A stretch of 64,000 nt of DNA from Microbacterium sp. SORGH_AS_0862 (GCF_030818795.1 NZ_JAUTAY010000001.1:2542001-2606000); one strand, 5' to 3'. Counted from the first letter of the stretch, positions 7,453-17,378 are shown. Notes: generated by a model not told the origin, from the letters alone. A program made the numbers and translations.

Positions 7453-10400
7453 ATGCTCTCCGATTCGCAGGCCGTTCTGGACCGATCCGCTGAGGCGCCG
7501 TCGCCTCGCACCCTGGTGGACATCCTGCGTGAGAGCGCCAGGCGCCATCCCGAGGCGTCGGCGATCGACGACGGTTCGGGAGCCTTGAGCTACGCAGAGC
7601 TGATGGCCCACGTCAGTCGCACCGCTGCACGCCTGATCTCCGCCGGCGTCCGCCGCGGCGACCGGGTGGGTGTGCGCATGCCGTCCGGGTCGAAGGATCT
7701 GTACGTCGCCATCCTCGGGGTGCTCGTCGCCGGAGCGGCGTACGTCCCCGTGGATGCGGACGACCCCGACGAGCGTGCACGGCTCGTGTTCGGGGAGGCG
7801 CGCGTGGCCGGGGTCATCGGGGCCGGCGGTGTGTACGTCGCGTCGGAGGGGTCGACGACTGCGGTCGAGCTGAATGACGGAGATGCCCCGCATCCGTCGA
7901 CGCGCGCGTTCGACGCGGTTCCGGTCGTGACGGAGGAGGACGACGCCTGGATCATCTTCACCTCCGGCTCCACGGGGGTACCGAAGGGGGTGGCGGTGAG
8001 TCACCGGTCGGCGGCGGCCTTCGTGGATGCCGAGGCGCGCATGTTCCTCCAGGATGCGCCCCTCGGCCCGGGTGATCGGGTGCTGGCGGGCCTCTCGGTC
8101 GCCTTCGACGCGTCCTGCGAGGAGATGTGGTTGGCCTGGCGCCACGGCGCCTGCCTCGTCCCGGCTCCTCGCTCGCTCGTTCGTTCGGGGGAGGATCTCG
8201 CACCGTGGCTGATCCGTCAGGGCATCACCGCGGTTTCGACGGTGCCGACGCTGGCGGCGATGTGGCCGGCGGAGGCCATCGAGAATGTGCGGCTGCTCAT
8301 CTTCGGCGGGGAGGCGTGCCCGCCCGAACTCGCCGCGCGCCTGCAGGCCGAGGGTCGCGAGGTGTGGAACACCTACGGGCCCACTGAGGCGACCGTGGTG
8401 GCCTGCGGCTCGCTCATGGACGGCTCGGCCCCGGTGCGGATCGGACTGCCGCTGGACGGCTGGATGCTCGCCGTGGTGGATGCCAACGGTGCGCGTGTGG
8501 GCGAGGGTGAGATCGGCGAGCTGATCATCGGCGGCGTCGGCCTGGCGCGCTACCTCGATCCGGCGAAGGATGCGGAGAAGTACGCGCCCATGCCTTCGCT
8601 GGGGTGGGAGCGCGCCTACCGCTCGGGTGACCTGGTCCGCTTCGAGAGCACGGGTCTCGTGTTCCAGGGTCGGGCCGACGACCAGGTGAAGGTCGGGGGG
8701 CGGCGGATCGAACTCGGCGAGGTCGAGTCCGCGCTGCAGGAGCTCCCGGGCGTGCACGCCGCCGCGGCGGCGGTGCGGCACAGCGAGGCGGGAGTCGCTG
8801 TCCTGGTGGGTTATCTCGTTCTCGAGCCGGGGGTCGAACTCGACCGTGCCGAGGCGAGGGCCCGCCTGGCGGAGAGCCTCCCGGCGGCGATCGTCCCGCT
8901 GCTCGCCGTTGTCGACGAGCTGCCTGTCCGGACATCGGGCAAGGTCGACCGGGCCGGGTTGCCGTGGCCGCTGCCGGGCGTGGAGGCGCCGCCGTCGGGA
9001 CTCGATCCGGCCGAGGCGTGGCTGGCGGAGCAGTGGCAAGCGGTACTGGGTGTTGCGGTCCCCGGGCGGAAGGCGGACTTCTTCGACCTCGGCGGCGGCT
9101 CACTGGCCGCCGCGCAGCTCGTGTCCCGCATCCGTGCGCGCGTCCCGGAGTTCGCCGTCGCCGACATCTACGACATGCCCCGTCTGTCGGCGATGGCGAA
9201 GGCGCTCGGACCCTTCCTGCCCGACGCTGAGAGCGGCGAGTACCGACGCCCCGAACCGACGCCGCGCGCGACGCAGTGGCTGCAGACGCTGGCGGGTGCC
9301 CCGTTGTTCATCCTGTCCGGCGTGCGTTGGCTGCTCTACATCCTCACCGCGGGCACCGTCCTCAACCTCTTCCCCGGCTTCGGCGCCCTTCCGACGGCGC
9401 CGGTGTGGCTGCTCGTGGTCGGGTGGCTCATGTTCGCGACGCCGTTCGGGCGGATGGCGCTCGCCGCCGCATCCGCGCGTGTCCTGCTCGCGGGGCTGCG
9501 ACCGGGGGACTATCCGCGCGGGGGAGCGGTGCATCTGCGGGTGTGGCTGGCGGAGCAGATCGCCGACCAAGTGGATGCGGTCGGTCTCGCCGGGGCCCCC
9601 TGGATCACGTACTACGCCCGGGCTCTGGGAGCCCGGATCGGCCGCGACGTCGATCTGCACACGCTGCCTCCCGTCACCGGGATGCTCGAGGTGGGCGACG
9701 GTGCGTCGATCGAGCCCGAGGTGGATCTGCGCGGCTACTGGATCGACGGCGACCTCCTGCGCGTGGGCGCCATCCGCATCGGCGCCGCGGCGACCATCGG
9801 CGCGCGCAGCACCCTCGCTCCGGGCACACGCATCGGGCAGCGCGCGGAGATCGCCCCCGGCTCCGCCGTCTTCGGGCGGGTGCGGGCGGCGCAGACCTGG
9901 GCGGGATCGCCTGCGGTCCGCGTGGGCGCGGTCGCGAAGGACTGGCCCACCGAGCGGCCCCCCACTCCGCACCGCTGGATGTGGGCGTACGGCGCGTCGG
10001 CGCTGGCGCTCGCCGTGCTCCCGGTGTTCGCGATCCTCTGCGGCGCGGTCGTGCTGGCCGCCGGAGTGCAGGGTGCCCCGTCGTTGTCCGCCGCATTCGG
10101 TGCGGCGGCGTCGTGGCTCGTGCCGGCCGTGCTGGTGTGCGGTCTCGTGCTCGCCGGCGTCGTGGTGGTCGCGGTGCGCCTGCTCTCGATCGGACTCGTG
10201 GAGGGCACGTATCCCGTGCGCAGCCGGGTGGCGTGGCAGGCGTGGACGATCGAGCGCCTTCTGGACGCGTCGCGCACCATCCTCTTCCCGCTCTACTCGA
10301 GCCTGTTCACTCCCGTCTGGCTCCGGATGCTGGGCGCCCGCGTCGGCCGCGACGTCGAGGCGTCGACGGTGCTGCTGCTGCCGTCGCTCGCCCGGATCGA

Positions 10401-11385
10401 GGATGGCGCCTTCCTCGCCGACGACACGATGGTCGCCTCCTACGAGCTGCACGCCGGGTGGATGCGGTTGGGCACCGTGCGCATCGGCAAGCGCGCCTTC
10501 CTCGGCAACTCCGGCATGGCGGCGCCCGGGCATCGCGTGCCTCGTGACGGGCTGGTGGCGGTGCTGTCGTCGGCGCCCCGCAAGGCGAAGCCGGGGTCGT
10601 CGTGGCTGGGCTCGCCCGCGGTGCGGCTGCGCCGCGCCGTCACCGAAGCGGATGAGTCGCGCACCTACCGTCCGACGGCCGGTCTGCGCCTCGCGCGGGC
10701 GCTCTGGGAGCTGTGCCGCTTTGTCCCCGTGGTCGTGACCTGCGCCATCGGGCTGTCGGTGCTGTTCGCGCTCGCGGGACTCACGGTCTGGCTCGGCTGG
10801 CTGGGGGCGCTCCTCCTGTCGGGGATCGTGATGCTCGCGGCGGGGGCCGTCGCGGCAGCGGTCACCGTGGTCGCGAAGTGGACGATCGTCGGCCCCATCC
10901 GGGCAGGCGAGAAGCCGCTGTGGTCGAGCTTCGTCTGGCGCACGGAGGTCGTCGACACGTTCACCGAAATGGTGGCGGCGATGTGGTTCGCACGTGCCGC
11001 CGTGGGCACACCGGCCCTGGCGGTGTGGCTGCGGGCGATGGGCGCGCGCATCGGCACCGGTGTCTGGTGCGACTCCTACTGGCTCCCCGAACCGGATCTG
11101 GTCACGCTCGGCGACGGAGCGACGGTCAACCGGGGCTGCGTCGTGCAGACCCACCTGTTCCATGATCGAATCATGAGCATGGACACCGTAAAGCTCGAAC
11201 CCGGCGCGACGCTGGGTCCGCACAGCGTGATCCTGCCCGCGGCCGTCATCGGTGCCGACGCGACCGTCGGTCCCGCATCCCTCGTGATGCGCGGCGAGGC
11301 GGTTCCGGTCGGCACCCGCTGGAGCGGTAATCCCATCGGCCCCTGGCGTGCGGTCAAGGTGCGCGCGTACCAGTCGACCTCGTGA
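7453..11385 (+). CDS. Pls/PosA-family single-module non-ribosomal peptide synthetase (poly-amino-acid synthetase)
   Basis: A 1310-residue membrane enzyme with the layout of epsilon-poly-L-lysine synthetase (Pls, about 1.3 thousand residues). An adenylation domain (about 1-500) shows IIFTSGSTGVPKG near 166, NTYGPTE near 305, YRSGDLV near 389 and SGKVDR near 495. A carrier domain (about 515-600) has DLGGGSL with the phosphopantetheine serine near 548. From about 615 on, paired hydrophobic helices alternate with hexapeptide-repeat (left-handed beta-helix) domains, the tandem C-terminal domains that join amino acids in Pls. No condensation or thioesterase domain is seen. The expected product is a short homopolymer of an amino acid; the monomer cannot be read with confidence. 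It overlaps the M1 peptidase gene by four bases. Confidence 0.85.
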   Translation: MLSDSQAVLDRSAEAPSPRTLVDILRESARRHPEASAIDDGSGALSYAELMAHVSRTAARLISAGVRRGDRVGVRMPSGSKDLYVAILGVLVAGAAYVPVDADDPDERARLVFGEARVAGVIGAGGVYVASEGSTTAVELNDGDAPHPSTRAFDAVPVVTEEDDAWIIFTSGSTGVPKGVAVSHRSAAAFVDAEARMFLQDAPLGPGDRVLAGLSVAFDASCEEMWLAWRHGACLVPAPRSLVRSGEDLAPWLIRQGITAVSTVPTLAAMWPAEAIENVRLLIFGGEACPPELAARLQAEGREVWNTYGPTEATVVACGSLMDGSAPVRIGLPLDGWMLAVVDANGARVGEGEIGELIIGGVGLARYLDPAKDAEKYAPMPSLGWERAYRSGDLVRFESTGLVFQGRADDQVKVGGRRIELGEVESALQELPGVHAAAAAVRHSEAGVAVLVGYLVLEPGVELDRAEARARLAESLPAAIVPLLAVVDELPVRTSGKVDRAGLPWPLPGVEAPPSGLDPAEAWLAEQWQAVLGVAVPGRKADFFDLGGGSLAAAQLVSRIRARVPEFAVADIYDMPRLSAMAKALGPFLPDAESGEYRRPEPTPRATQWLQTLAGAPLFILSGVRWLLYILTAGTVLNLFPGFGALPTAPVWLLVVGWLMFATPFGRMALAAASARVLLAGLRPGDYPRGGAVHLRVWLAEQIADQVDAVGLAGAPWITYYARALGARIGRDVDLHTLPPVTGMLEVGDGASIEPEVDLRGYWIDGDLLRVGAIRIGAAATIGARSTLAPGTRIGQRAEIAPGSAVFGRVRAAQTWAGSPAVRVGAVAKDWPTERPPTPHRWMWAYGASALALAVLPVFAILCGAVVLAAGVQGAPSLSAAFGAAASWLVPAVLVCGLVLAGVVVVAVRLLSIGLVEGTYPVRSRVAWQAWTIERLLDASRTILFPLYSSLFTPVWLRMLGARVGRDVEASTVLLLPSLARIEDGAFLADDTMVASYELHAGWMRLGTVRIGKRAFLGNSGMAAPGHRVPRDGLVAVLSSAPRKAKPGSSWLGSPAVRLRRAVTEADESRTYRPTAGLRLARALWELCRFVPVVVTCAIGLSVLFALAGLTVWLGWLGALLLSGIVMLAAGAVAAAVTVVAKWTIVGPIRAGEKPLWSSFVWRTEVVDTFTEMVAAMWFARAAVGTPALAVWLRAMGARIGTGVWCDSYWLPEPDLVTLGDGATVNRGCVVQTHLFHDRIMSMDTVKLEPGATLGPHSVILPAAVIGADATVGPASLVMRGEAVPVGTRWSGNPIGPWRAVKVRAYQSTS

Positions 11386-12659
11386 CCGGCGACGCCTACG
11401 CCCCGCGCAGCGGCGACGTCACCTACGACGTCGTCTCCTACGACCTCGACCTCGACTACCGGGTTCGCACCAACCGCCTGAGCGGCACAGCCACGATCGT
11501 GGCGACCGCGTCGACCGATCTGCGCGGCGTGTCTCTGGATCTCATCGGGCTGCGCGTCACCCGGGTTCGTGTCGACGGCGCGAGCCCGGCGGTGCAGCGC
11601 CAGAGCGCGCACCATCTGCAGATCGGATTCGGTCGTGACGTCGCGGCAGGGGAGGCGTTCACGATCGAGGTGCGCTACGACGGCTCGCCCGCGCCGCGCC
11701 GTTCGCCGTGGGGCACGATCGGCTGGGAGGAGCTGACCGACGGAGCCCTCGTGGCGAATCAGCCGACGGGGGCGTCGACCTGGTTCCCCTGCAACGACCG
11801 TCCCGACGACCGCGCCCGGATGCGGATGAGGATCGCCACCGACCGCGAGTACACCGCCGTCGCGGTGGGCACCCGCATCCTCGATCAGGTGCAGGGGCGC
11901 CGTCGGATCACGGAGTACGTCTGCGACGTGCCCACCGCGACGTATCTGGCGGCGGTGCAGATCGGTCGCTACGGGCGCACCGTGATCGACGCCCCGGTGC
12001 CGGTCGAGCTGTGGGCGCCGACAGCACTGCGGGCGCCGGCCGCCGCGTCGTTCGCCGACCTCCCGCGGATGATCGCGGCGTTCGCCGAGCGGTTCGGGCC
12101 GTATCCGCAGAGCCAGTACCGCGTCGTCGTGACCGCCGACGATCTCGAGATCCCGCTCGAGTCGCAGGGTATGGCGGTGTTCGGCGCGAACCATCTGGAT
12201 GCGGCGAGCGAGCGACTGGTGGCGCACGAGCTCGCTCACCAGTGGTTCGGAAACAGCGTCGGCATCGCGCGCTGGCAGGACATCTGGCTCAACGAGGGCT
12301 TCGCCTGCTATGCCGAGTGGCTGTGGTCGGAGGCATCGGGCGGACCGGATGCCGACGCCTGCGCGCGTGCCCATCTGCGGCAGCTCGCGGATGAGCCGCA
12401 GGACCTGGTGATCGCCGATCCGGGTGCGGCCCTGCTGTTCGACGACCGGGTCTACAAACGCGGCGCTCTCGCCCTGCATGCTCTGCGGCTGCACCTGGGC
12501 GACGGCGCGTTCTTCGATCTGCTCCGCGCCTGGACCGCAGCCCACCGGCACGGTCTGGTCGTCACCGATGACTTCCGCGGCCTGCTCGACGATGCCTCGG
12601 CAGAGGTGCTCAGTTCGTGGATCGATCGGGTTCCGTTGCCGCGGCTCGCGCGACGCTGA
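11382..12659 (+). CDS. M1-family zinc aminopeptidase
   Basis: A 425-residue metallopeptidase. HELAHQWF (His281, Glu282, His285) supplies two zinc ligands and the catalytic base; the third ligand is the Glu of NEGFACYAEW near 304. An M1-type N-terminal beta domain precedes it (YDLDLDYRVRTNRLSGTATI). No signal peptide or membrane helix is seen, so it should act in the cytosol. It is shorter than PepN-type enzymes, fitting the short actinobacterial M1 group that lacks the large helical C-domain. The GTG start is embedded in the synthetase stop codon (GTGA), so the two are coupled. By analogy with epsilon-poly-lysine producers, which carry polymer-degrading aminopeptidases, it could trim or detoxify the polymer; this is inference. 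Confidence 0.88.
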   Translation: MTGDAYAPRSGDVTYDVVSYDLDLDYRVRTNRLSGTATIVATASTDLRGVSLDLIGLRVTRVRVDGASPAVQRQSAHHLQIGFGRDVAAGEAFTIEVRYDGSPAPRRSPWGTIGWEELTDGALVANQPTGASTWFPCNDRPDDRARMRMRIATDREYTAVAVGTRILDQVQGRRRITEYVCDVPTATYLAAVQIGRYGRTVIDAPVPVELWAPTALRAPAAASFADLPRMIAAFAERFGPYPQSQYRVVVTADDLEIPLESQGMAVFGANHLDAASERLVAHELAHQWFGNSVGIARWQDIWLNEGFACYAEWLWSEASGGPDADACARAHLRQLADEPQDLVIADPGAALLFDDRVYKRGALALHALRLHLGDGAFFDLLRAWTAAHRHGLVVTDDFRGLLDDASAEVLSSWIDRVPLPRLARR

Positions 12660-13116
12660 TCACGAAGCCCGCGGGGGCGTCGTCGTCGCGGCCGTGCACC
12701 GCGCGACCCGCGAGGACCGCCATCCAGTTCACGCCTTCGGCGACGACAGGCAGCCGGACGCCGTCGCGGAGATCCGCCCCGACCGCCTTGGTCGCGGCCT
12801 CGAACCGCGTCCAGTCCCGCAGGGTTGCGCCGGGAGCGAGCCGATCGAGCCGCGCCGGTGAGGATGCGGCGCCCTGCTCGACGTCGACGCCGATGTCACC
12901 GTCCTCTGCCAGCGCCGCGACCACCAGATCGCCCGCGTAGGCGAGGGAGACGGAGCCGCCTCCCTCGAGGCGGGGCCGCCCGTGATCACCGCCGCACCGG
13001 GAGCATGGTCCGTGCCGGAGTGTGCGCCCCGTGGCGTCGCGGACGAGCCGGGCGGCAGCCGTTCGTCGTTCGGCGCCGTCCCGCGTCGTCCAGACCACGC
13101 GGATCGCGTGCGGCAT
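12610..13116 (-). CDS. 4'-phosphopantetheinyl transferase (Sfp-like)
   Basis: A 168-residue protein with the two signatures of the Sfp superfamily: GVDVE (residues 76-80, magnesium and CoA binding) and WTRFEAATKAVG (from 102), equivalent to W(T/S)xKEAxxK. It would transfer phosphopantetheine from CoA to the carrier-domain serine of the Pls-like synthetase encoded convergently next door. It is shorter than Sfp itself because the N-terminal half-domain is abbreviated, so activity should be checked. It is the last gene of the minus-strand run glnR, ppk1, Nudix fusion, and overlaps the 3' end of the M1 gene by 50 bases, an antisense overlap. Confidence 0.75.
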   Translation of the reverse strand: MPHAIRVVWTTRDGAERRTAAARLVRDATGRTLRHGPCSRCGGDHGRPRLEGGGSVSLAYAGDLVVAALAEDGDIGVDVEQGAASSPARLDRLAPGATLRDWTRFEAATKAVGADLRDGVRLPVVAEGVNWMAVLAGRAVHGRDDDAPAGFVISVARAAATEPDRSTN

Positions 13117-13119
13117 GTG

Positions 13120-14058
13120 TCAGACCTTCGGCAGATGCGTCTCGATCGCGGCGATGCCGGAACCGGGGTTCGTGCGCGACAGGTGCACCACCGAGAATCC
13201 GCCGACCTCCAGCGCGGACGCGCTGCCGAGATACGAGCCGCGCAGCGTGCCGGTCGCGAGAGCCAGCTCGTGCAGGATGTCGGGCAGGACGGGTCCGTGG
13301 CTGCACACCACGGCCGGCTTGCGTGAGCGCACCCGCTTGCCGACGACGGTGCGGGCGTCGGAACGCCCCTCCTCCCACGCATCCTGGCTGATGAGCTCGC
13401 TCGTCTTGACCGACCGACCGAGGGCGGCGGACAGCGGAGCCACCGTCTCGGTGCAGCGGACCGCATCCGACGACACGATCCGACGGATGCCGAACGCGCT
13501 GAGCGGTCCGACGATCGCCTCCGCCTGCTTGCGCCCGCGCGCGGTGAGGGGACGGGACGCATCGGAGCCCGACCACTCGTCGCGCGGCGTGGCCTTCGCG
13601 TGGCGCAGCACGACGATCGGGAACGTCTCCAGAACGCCGTCGTCGACGAACCGCAGGAAGTTCTCAACGATCTCGACGTCGACGGGGTAGCTCAGGTAGG
13701 TGAGCGTCTTCCGCGGGCTCACCCATTCGATGGCGGCGATCTCCTTGTTCGGCACGAACGCGGACGCGCGGATGGCGGCATCGGTGGCCTCCGCCGACCA
13801 GTAGTGCACGATCTTCTCGCGCCGGCTCGGCAGCGTGTAGCGGGAGACGCCCACCGGAAGTCCGAGGGAGACGGCGATGCCGGTCTCCTCGAAGATCTCG
13901 CGCACGGCGGTCTCCACCAGCGCCTCGCCCGGGTCGACCTTCCCCTTCGGAAGGGTGACGTCGCGGTACCGGGTGCGGTGGATGAGGAGGATCTTCAGCT
14001 TGTCCTCGACCCGGCGCCAGACGATTCCGCCCGCGGCATAGACGGCGGTGTGCGTCAT
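13120..14058 (-). CDS. Nudix hydrolase / histidine phosphatase fusion (MutT1-like)
   Basis: A 312-residue two-domain protein. The Nudix box spans residues 39-61 ([22 protein letters not shown]), and a histidine-phosphatase domain starts at [11 protein letters not shown] (RHA at 152-154) with a second active-site region at [11 protein letters not shown]. This fusion is known from mycobacterial MutT1, which acts on 8-oxo-dGTP and dinucleoside polyphosphates. The start at 14058 is chosen because it overlaps the ppk1 stop (ATGA), although the frame is open further upstream inside ppk1. Its coupling to polyphosphate kinase fits a role in nucleotide and phosphate housekeeping. Confidence 0.88.
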   Translation of the reverse strand: MTHTAVYAAGGIVWRRVEDKLKILLIHRTRYRDVTLPKGKVDPGEALVETAVREIFEETGIAVSLGLPVGVSRYTLPSRREKIVHYWSAEATDAAIRASAFVPNKEIAAIEWVSPRKTLTYLSYPVDVEIVENFLRFVDDGVLETFPIVVLRHAKATPRDEWSGSDASRPLTARGRKQAEAIVGPLSAFGIRRIVSSDAVRCTETVAPLSAALGRSVKTSELISQDAWEEGRSDARTVVGKRVRSRKPAVVCSHGPVLPDILHELALATGTLRGSYLGSASALEVGGFSVVHLSRTNPGSGIAAIETHLPKV

Positions 14059-16226
14059 CGAACCGCCCTCGAACGCCGACGCCGTTGCACCTGGAACATC
14101 GTCTTGTCCTGCAGGTCGACGAGGGCCTTGCCCTCGGCGTCGGTCGAGTGCCGCGTCCACGTGCCGTCGCCCTCGAGCCACCAGGAGCTGGTGGCGTCAC
14201 TCATCGCGAGGGAGAACAGATCGCTCAGCTCGGCGATCTGCGCGGGCGCGGTGATGCGAACCAGCGCCTCGACGCGGCGGTCGAGGTTGCGGTGCATCAT
14301 GTCTGCCGAGCCGATGAACGTCTCGGGGTCGCCGTCGTTGTCGAACGCGAAGATCCGCGAGTGCTCGAGGTAGCGGCCGAGGATCGAGCGCACCGTGATG
14401 TTCTCGCTCAGCCCTTCGACGCCGGGCCGGATGCTGCAGATGCCGCGCACCCACACCTCGACCGGCACCCCGGCGCGGCTCGCCCGGTAGAGCGCGTCGA
14501 TGATCTGCTCGTCGACCATCGAGTTGACCTTGATACGGATGCCGGAGCTCTTGCCGTCGAGGGCGTGCTTGCGCTCGCGCTCGATGAGACGGACCAGACC
14601 TTTGCGCAGGTGCAGCGGGGCGACGAGCAGACGCTTGAACTTCTTCTCGATCGCGTATCCGCTCAGCTCGTTGAACAGGCGGGTGAGGTCGCGGCCGACC
14701 TCGTCGCTCGCGGTGAACAGGCCGAAGTCCTCGTAGATGCGGCTGGTCTTCGGGTTGTAGTTGCCGGTGCCCACGTGGCAGTAGCTGCGCAGCACGCCGT
14801 TCTCCTCGCGGATCACGAGGGCGAGCTTGCAGTGCGTCTTCAGTCCGACGAGGCCGTAGACGACGTGCACACCGGCCTTTTCGAGCTTGCGGGCCCAGAC
14901 GATGTTGTTCGCCTCGTCGAAGCGTGCCTTGACCTCGACGAGGGCCAGCACCTGCTTGCCCGCCTCGGCGGCGTCGATCAGCGCCTGCACGATCGGGCTG
15001 TCACCCGAGGTGCGATACAGGGTCTGCTTGATCGCGAGCACGTGCGGGTCTTTCGCCGCCTGCTCGAGGAAGGCCTGCACGCTGGTGGCGAAGGACTCGT
15101 AGGGGTGGTGCACCAGCACGTCGCCCTTGCGGATGGCGGCGAAGATGTCGGCGCGCTCGTTGTTGTCTCCCGGCTGGAACGCCAGCGCCGTCGTGGGAAC
15201 GTGCGGCGGGTAGTGCAGGTCGGGGCGGTCGATGCGCGAGAGGTCGAAGAGCCCCCGCAGATCCAGCGGCCCGGGGAGGCGATAGACCTCCTGCTCGGTG
15301 ATGTCGAGCTCCTTGATCAGCAGGTCGAGGGTGAGCTCGTCCATGTCGTCGGTGATCTCGAGGCGGATGGGCGGGCCGAAGCGCCGACGCATGAGCTCGG
15401 CCTCGAGCGCCTGGATGAGATTCTCGGTCTCGTCCTCCTCGATCACCATGTCTTCGTTGCGCGTGAGACGGAACGCGTGGTGGTCGAGGATCTCCATGCC
15501 CGGGAACAGGTCGGAGAGGTGGTTGGCGATCAGATCTTCGAGCGCGAGGTAGCGCACCCGCTCGCCGTCGCGCGAGACCTCGACGAACCGAGGGAGCATG
15601 GGCGGCACCTTCAGGCGCGCGAACTCCTGCCGGCCGGTCTTCGCGTTGCGGATGCGGATCGCCAGGTTCAGTGACAGACCGGAGATGTAGGGGAAGGGGT
15701 GAGCGGGGTCGACCGCGAGCGGCATGAGCACGGGGAACACCTGCGACTGGAAGTAGTCGGACAGGCGCGCGCGGTCGTCTTCATCGAGGTCGCTCCAGCC
15801 GATCACCTCGATGCCGGAGCTCGCCAGGGCGGGGCGCACGAGCTGTTGCCATGCCTCGGCGTGACGCAGCTGGAGGGCGTGCGCCTCGCGGGAGATGTCG
15901 GCGAGGACGTCTTGCGCCGCGCGGCCGATGTTCGTCGGCACCGCGAGGCCCGTGATGATGCGGCGCTTGAGGCCCGCGACGCGCACCATGAAGAACTCGT
16001 CGAGGTTGCTGCCGAAGATGGCGAGGAAGTTCGCGCGCTCGAGCGTCGGCACGGCCGGGTCCTCCGCGAGCTCCAGCACACGCTGGTTGAACGCCAGCCA
16101 GCTCAGCTCGCGATCGAGATACCTCGCCTCGGGCAGCTCCGTGTCACCGCCGTCGGTGACGTCGAAGTCGTCGTCGTCGGCATCGCCCAAGCCCGCATCG
16201 AGCATCACGTCGGAGATCATTCCCAC
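14055..16226 (-). CDS. ppk1: Polyphosphate kinase Ppk1
   Basis: A 723-residue kinase that reversibly transfers the terminal phosphate of ATP to polyphosphate. N-terminal domain: [19 protein letters not shown]. Catalytic landmarks: [33 protein letters not shown], the autophosphorylated-histidine region [13 protein letters not shown] and [14 protein letters not shown]. The start is a GTG at 16226 (or ATG at 16220). A PHO box lies only about 16 bases upstream of the GTG, which implies a very short leader and induction on phosphate starvation. The acidic N-terminal extension ([13 protein letters not shown]) is common in actinobacterial enzymes. Confidence 0.94.
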   Translation of the reverse strand: MGMISDVMLDAGLGDADDDDFDVTDGGDTELPEARYLDRELSWLAFNQRVLELAEDPAVPTLERANFLAIFGSNLDEFFMVRVAGLKRRIITGLAVPTNIGRAAQDVLADISREAHALQLRHAEAWQQLVRPALASSGIEVIGWSDLDEDDRARLSDYFQSQVFPVLMPLAVDPAHPFPYISGLSLNLAIRIRNAKTGRQEFARLKVPPMLPRFVEVSRDGERVRYLALEDLIANHLSDLFPGMEILDHHAFRLTRNEDMVIEEDETENLIQALEAELMRRRFGPPIRLEITDDMDELTLDLLIKELDITEQEVYRLPGPLDLRGLFDLSRIDRPDLHYPPHVPTTALAFQPGDNNERADIFAAIRKGDVLVHHPYESFATSVQAFLEQAAKDPHVLAIKQTLYRTSGDSPIVQALIDAAEAGKQVLALVEVKARFDEANNIVWARKLEKAGVHVVYGLVGLKTHCKLALVIREENGVLRSYCHVGTGNYNPKTSRIYEDFGLFTASDEVGRDLTRLFNELSGYAIEKKFKRLLVAPLHLRKGLVRLIERERKHALDGKSSGIRIKVNSMVDEQIIDALYRASRAGVPVEVWVRGICSIRPGVEGLSENITVRSILGRYLEHSRIFAFDNDGDPETFIGSADMMHRNLDRRVEALVRITAPAQIAELSDLFSLAMSDATSSWWLEGDGTWTRHSTDAEGKALVDLQDKTMFQVQRRRRSRAVR

Positions 16227-16241
16227 ATCCTTGCAGCCAGA

Positions 16242-16259
16242 GGTGACACGAGTGTGAAC
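16242..16259 (-). promoter_or_regulatory. PHO box upstream of ppk1
   Basis: On the minus strand the site is GTTCACACTCGTGTCACC, two GTTCACC-like units (GTTCACA and TGTCACC) at 11-base spacing. It matches the direct-repeat PHO-box design seen at pstS but is less perfect. It lies between glnR and ppk1, close to the ppk1 start. Confidence 0.6.
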
Positions 16260-16269
16260 TCCGCGAGGG

Positions 16270-16971
16270 TCAGGATCCGGCGCGCTCCCCGGCAGCCGGG
16301 ATCTGGTCCTCTTCGTACACGTTGAAGCGGTAGCCGACGTTGCGCACGGTGCCGATGAGCTGCTCGAGATCGCCGAGCTTCGCGCGCAGGCGCCGCACGT
16401 GCACGTCGACCGTGCGCGTGCCGCCGAAGTAGTCGTAACCCCACACCTCGCTGAGCAGCTGCTCCCGCGTGAACACTCGCGACGGATGCGTCGCGAAGAA
16501 GTGCAGCAGCTGGAACTCCTTGTAGGTCAGATCCAGCGGCTTGCCGTGCACTTTGGCCGAGTACGAGGACTCGTCGATCGTGATACCGGAGGTCTGGATG
16601 CGGGTCGAGACCTGCTCCTTCGACATGCGACCGACGGCGAGTCGGATGCGGGCGTCGACCTCGGCAGGACCGGCTCCGACCAGGATCACGTCGTCGACGC
16701 CCCAGTCGGTGGACACCGCGGTCAGCCCGCCTTCGGTGACGATGAGCACGAGAGGTGCGTCGAGTCCCGTGGTCGTCAGGATCTTGCAGAGCGACTTGGC
16801 GCCGACGAGGTCGTGACGCGCGTCGACGAAGACGACGTCCGCGTTCGGGGCGTTCACGAGCTGCGCGGGCTCCGCGGGGATCTGGCGGACACGATGGCTC
16901 AACAGCTCCAGCGCCGGGAGCGCGGGCGCGCTACCGGCGGAACTCAGAACGAGAAGCTGTGCCAAAGTCAC
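16270..16971 (-). CDS. glnR: GlnR-type nitrogen response regulator
   Basis: A 233-residue OmpR-class regulator whose receiver domain has the GlnR pattern: [34 protein letters not shown], and [21 protein letters not shown]. The usual acidic cluster at the start of a canonical receiver is missing, as in actinobacterial GlnR, which works as an unphosphorylated homodimer. The C-terminal winged helix (about 130-225) has [20 protein letters not shown] and [20 protein letters not shown]. GlnR controls nitrogen assimilation genes and is cross-regulated by PhoP in streptomycetes, so its position next to ppk1 is suggestive. The first gene of the minus-strand run. Confidence 0.9.
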   Translation of the reverse strand: MTLAQLLVLSSAGSAPALPALELLSHRVRQIPAEPAQLVNAPNADVVFVDARHDLVGAKSLCKILTTTGLDAPLVLIVTEGGLTAVSTDWGVDDVILVGAGPAEVDARIRLAVGRMSKEQVSTRIQTSGITIDESSYSAKVHGKPLDLTYKEFQLLHFFATHPSRVFTREQLLSEVWGYDYFGGTRTVDVHVRRLRAKLGDLEQLIGTVRNVGYRFNVYEEDQIPAAGERAGS

Positions 16972-17081
16972 CCTCCGGGCGGGGTCCGCGTCGTGCTCAT
17001 CTTATGCGCAGCCGCGAGGCACGCAGATCTCACCGGGACATACGACGTGCAGCGCGCGCTCCCATGCGTGAGAATGATCGT

Positions 17082-17378
17082 ATGACGACACCGGAACTGG
17101 CGCCACGTCGGCCCTTCGGCGGCATCGTGGCCGTCTGGGTGTTCGCGGCCGTCGTCGGCATCGCCGTCGCGCTGTTCGTCCCGTCGCCGTGGCACGCGAC
17201 ATGGATGACGCTGGCGCTCGCCGCATCCGTCATCCTCGCCTTCGCCATCCAGCTGGCGTACGGGCGGGTGCAGCGCTTCATCCAACGCGTGGCGCTCAGC
17301 AGCATCGGGGCCCTCCTCGTGCTCGGTGTGATCAGCGTCGCCGTGGCGCTCTCGTCGCTCATCGCCAGCTCGCGCTGA
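17082..17378 (+). CDS. Small membrane protein, three or so transmembrane helices
   Basis: The 98-residue product is almost entirely hydrophobic: VAVWVFAAVVGIAVALFVPS, WMTLALAASVILAFAIQLAY and a third helix ending VALSSLIASSR. It carries no recognised catalytic motif. The ATG at 17082 is preferred; an in-frame ATG at 17064 would add MRENDR. It begins a plus-strand run of small housekeeping genes divergent from glnR. Function unknown. Confidence 0.7.
   Translation: MTTPELAPRRPFGGIVAVWVFAAVVGIAVALFVPSPWHATWMTLALAASVILAFAIQLAYGRVQRFIQRVALSSIGALLVLGVISVAVALSSLIASSR

Noticed and set aside
9100..11223. 707-codon open frame antisense to the Pls-like gene
   Set aside because: Composition is that of a high-GC shadow (Arg/Ala/His-rich, no domain), and it lies wholly opposite a strongly supported gene.
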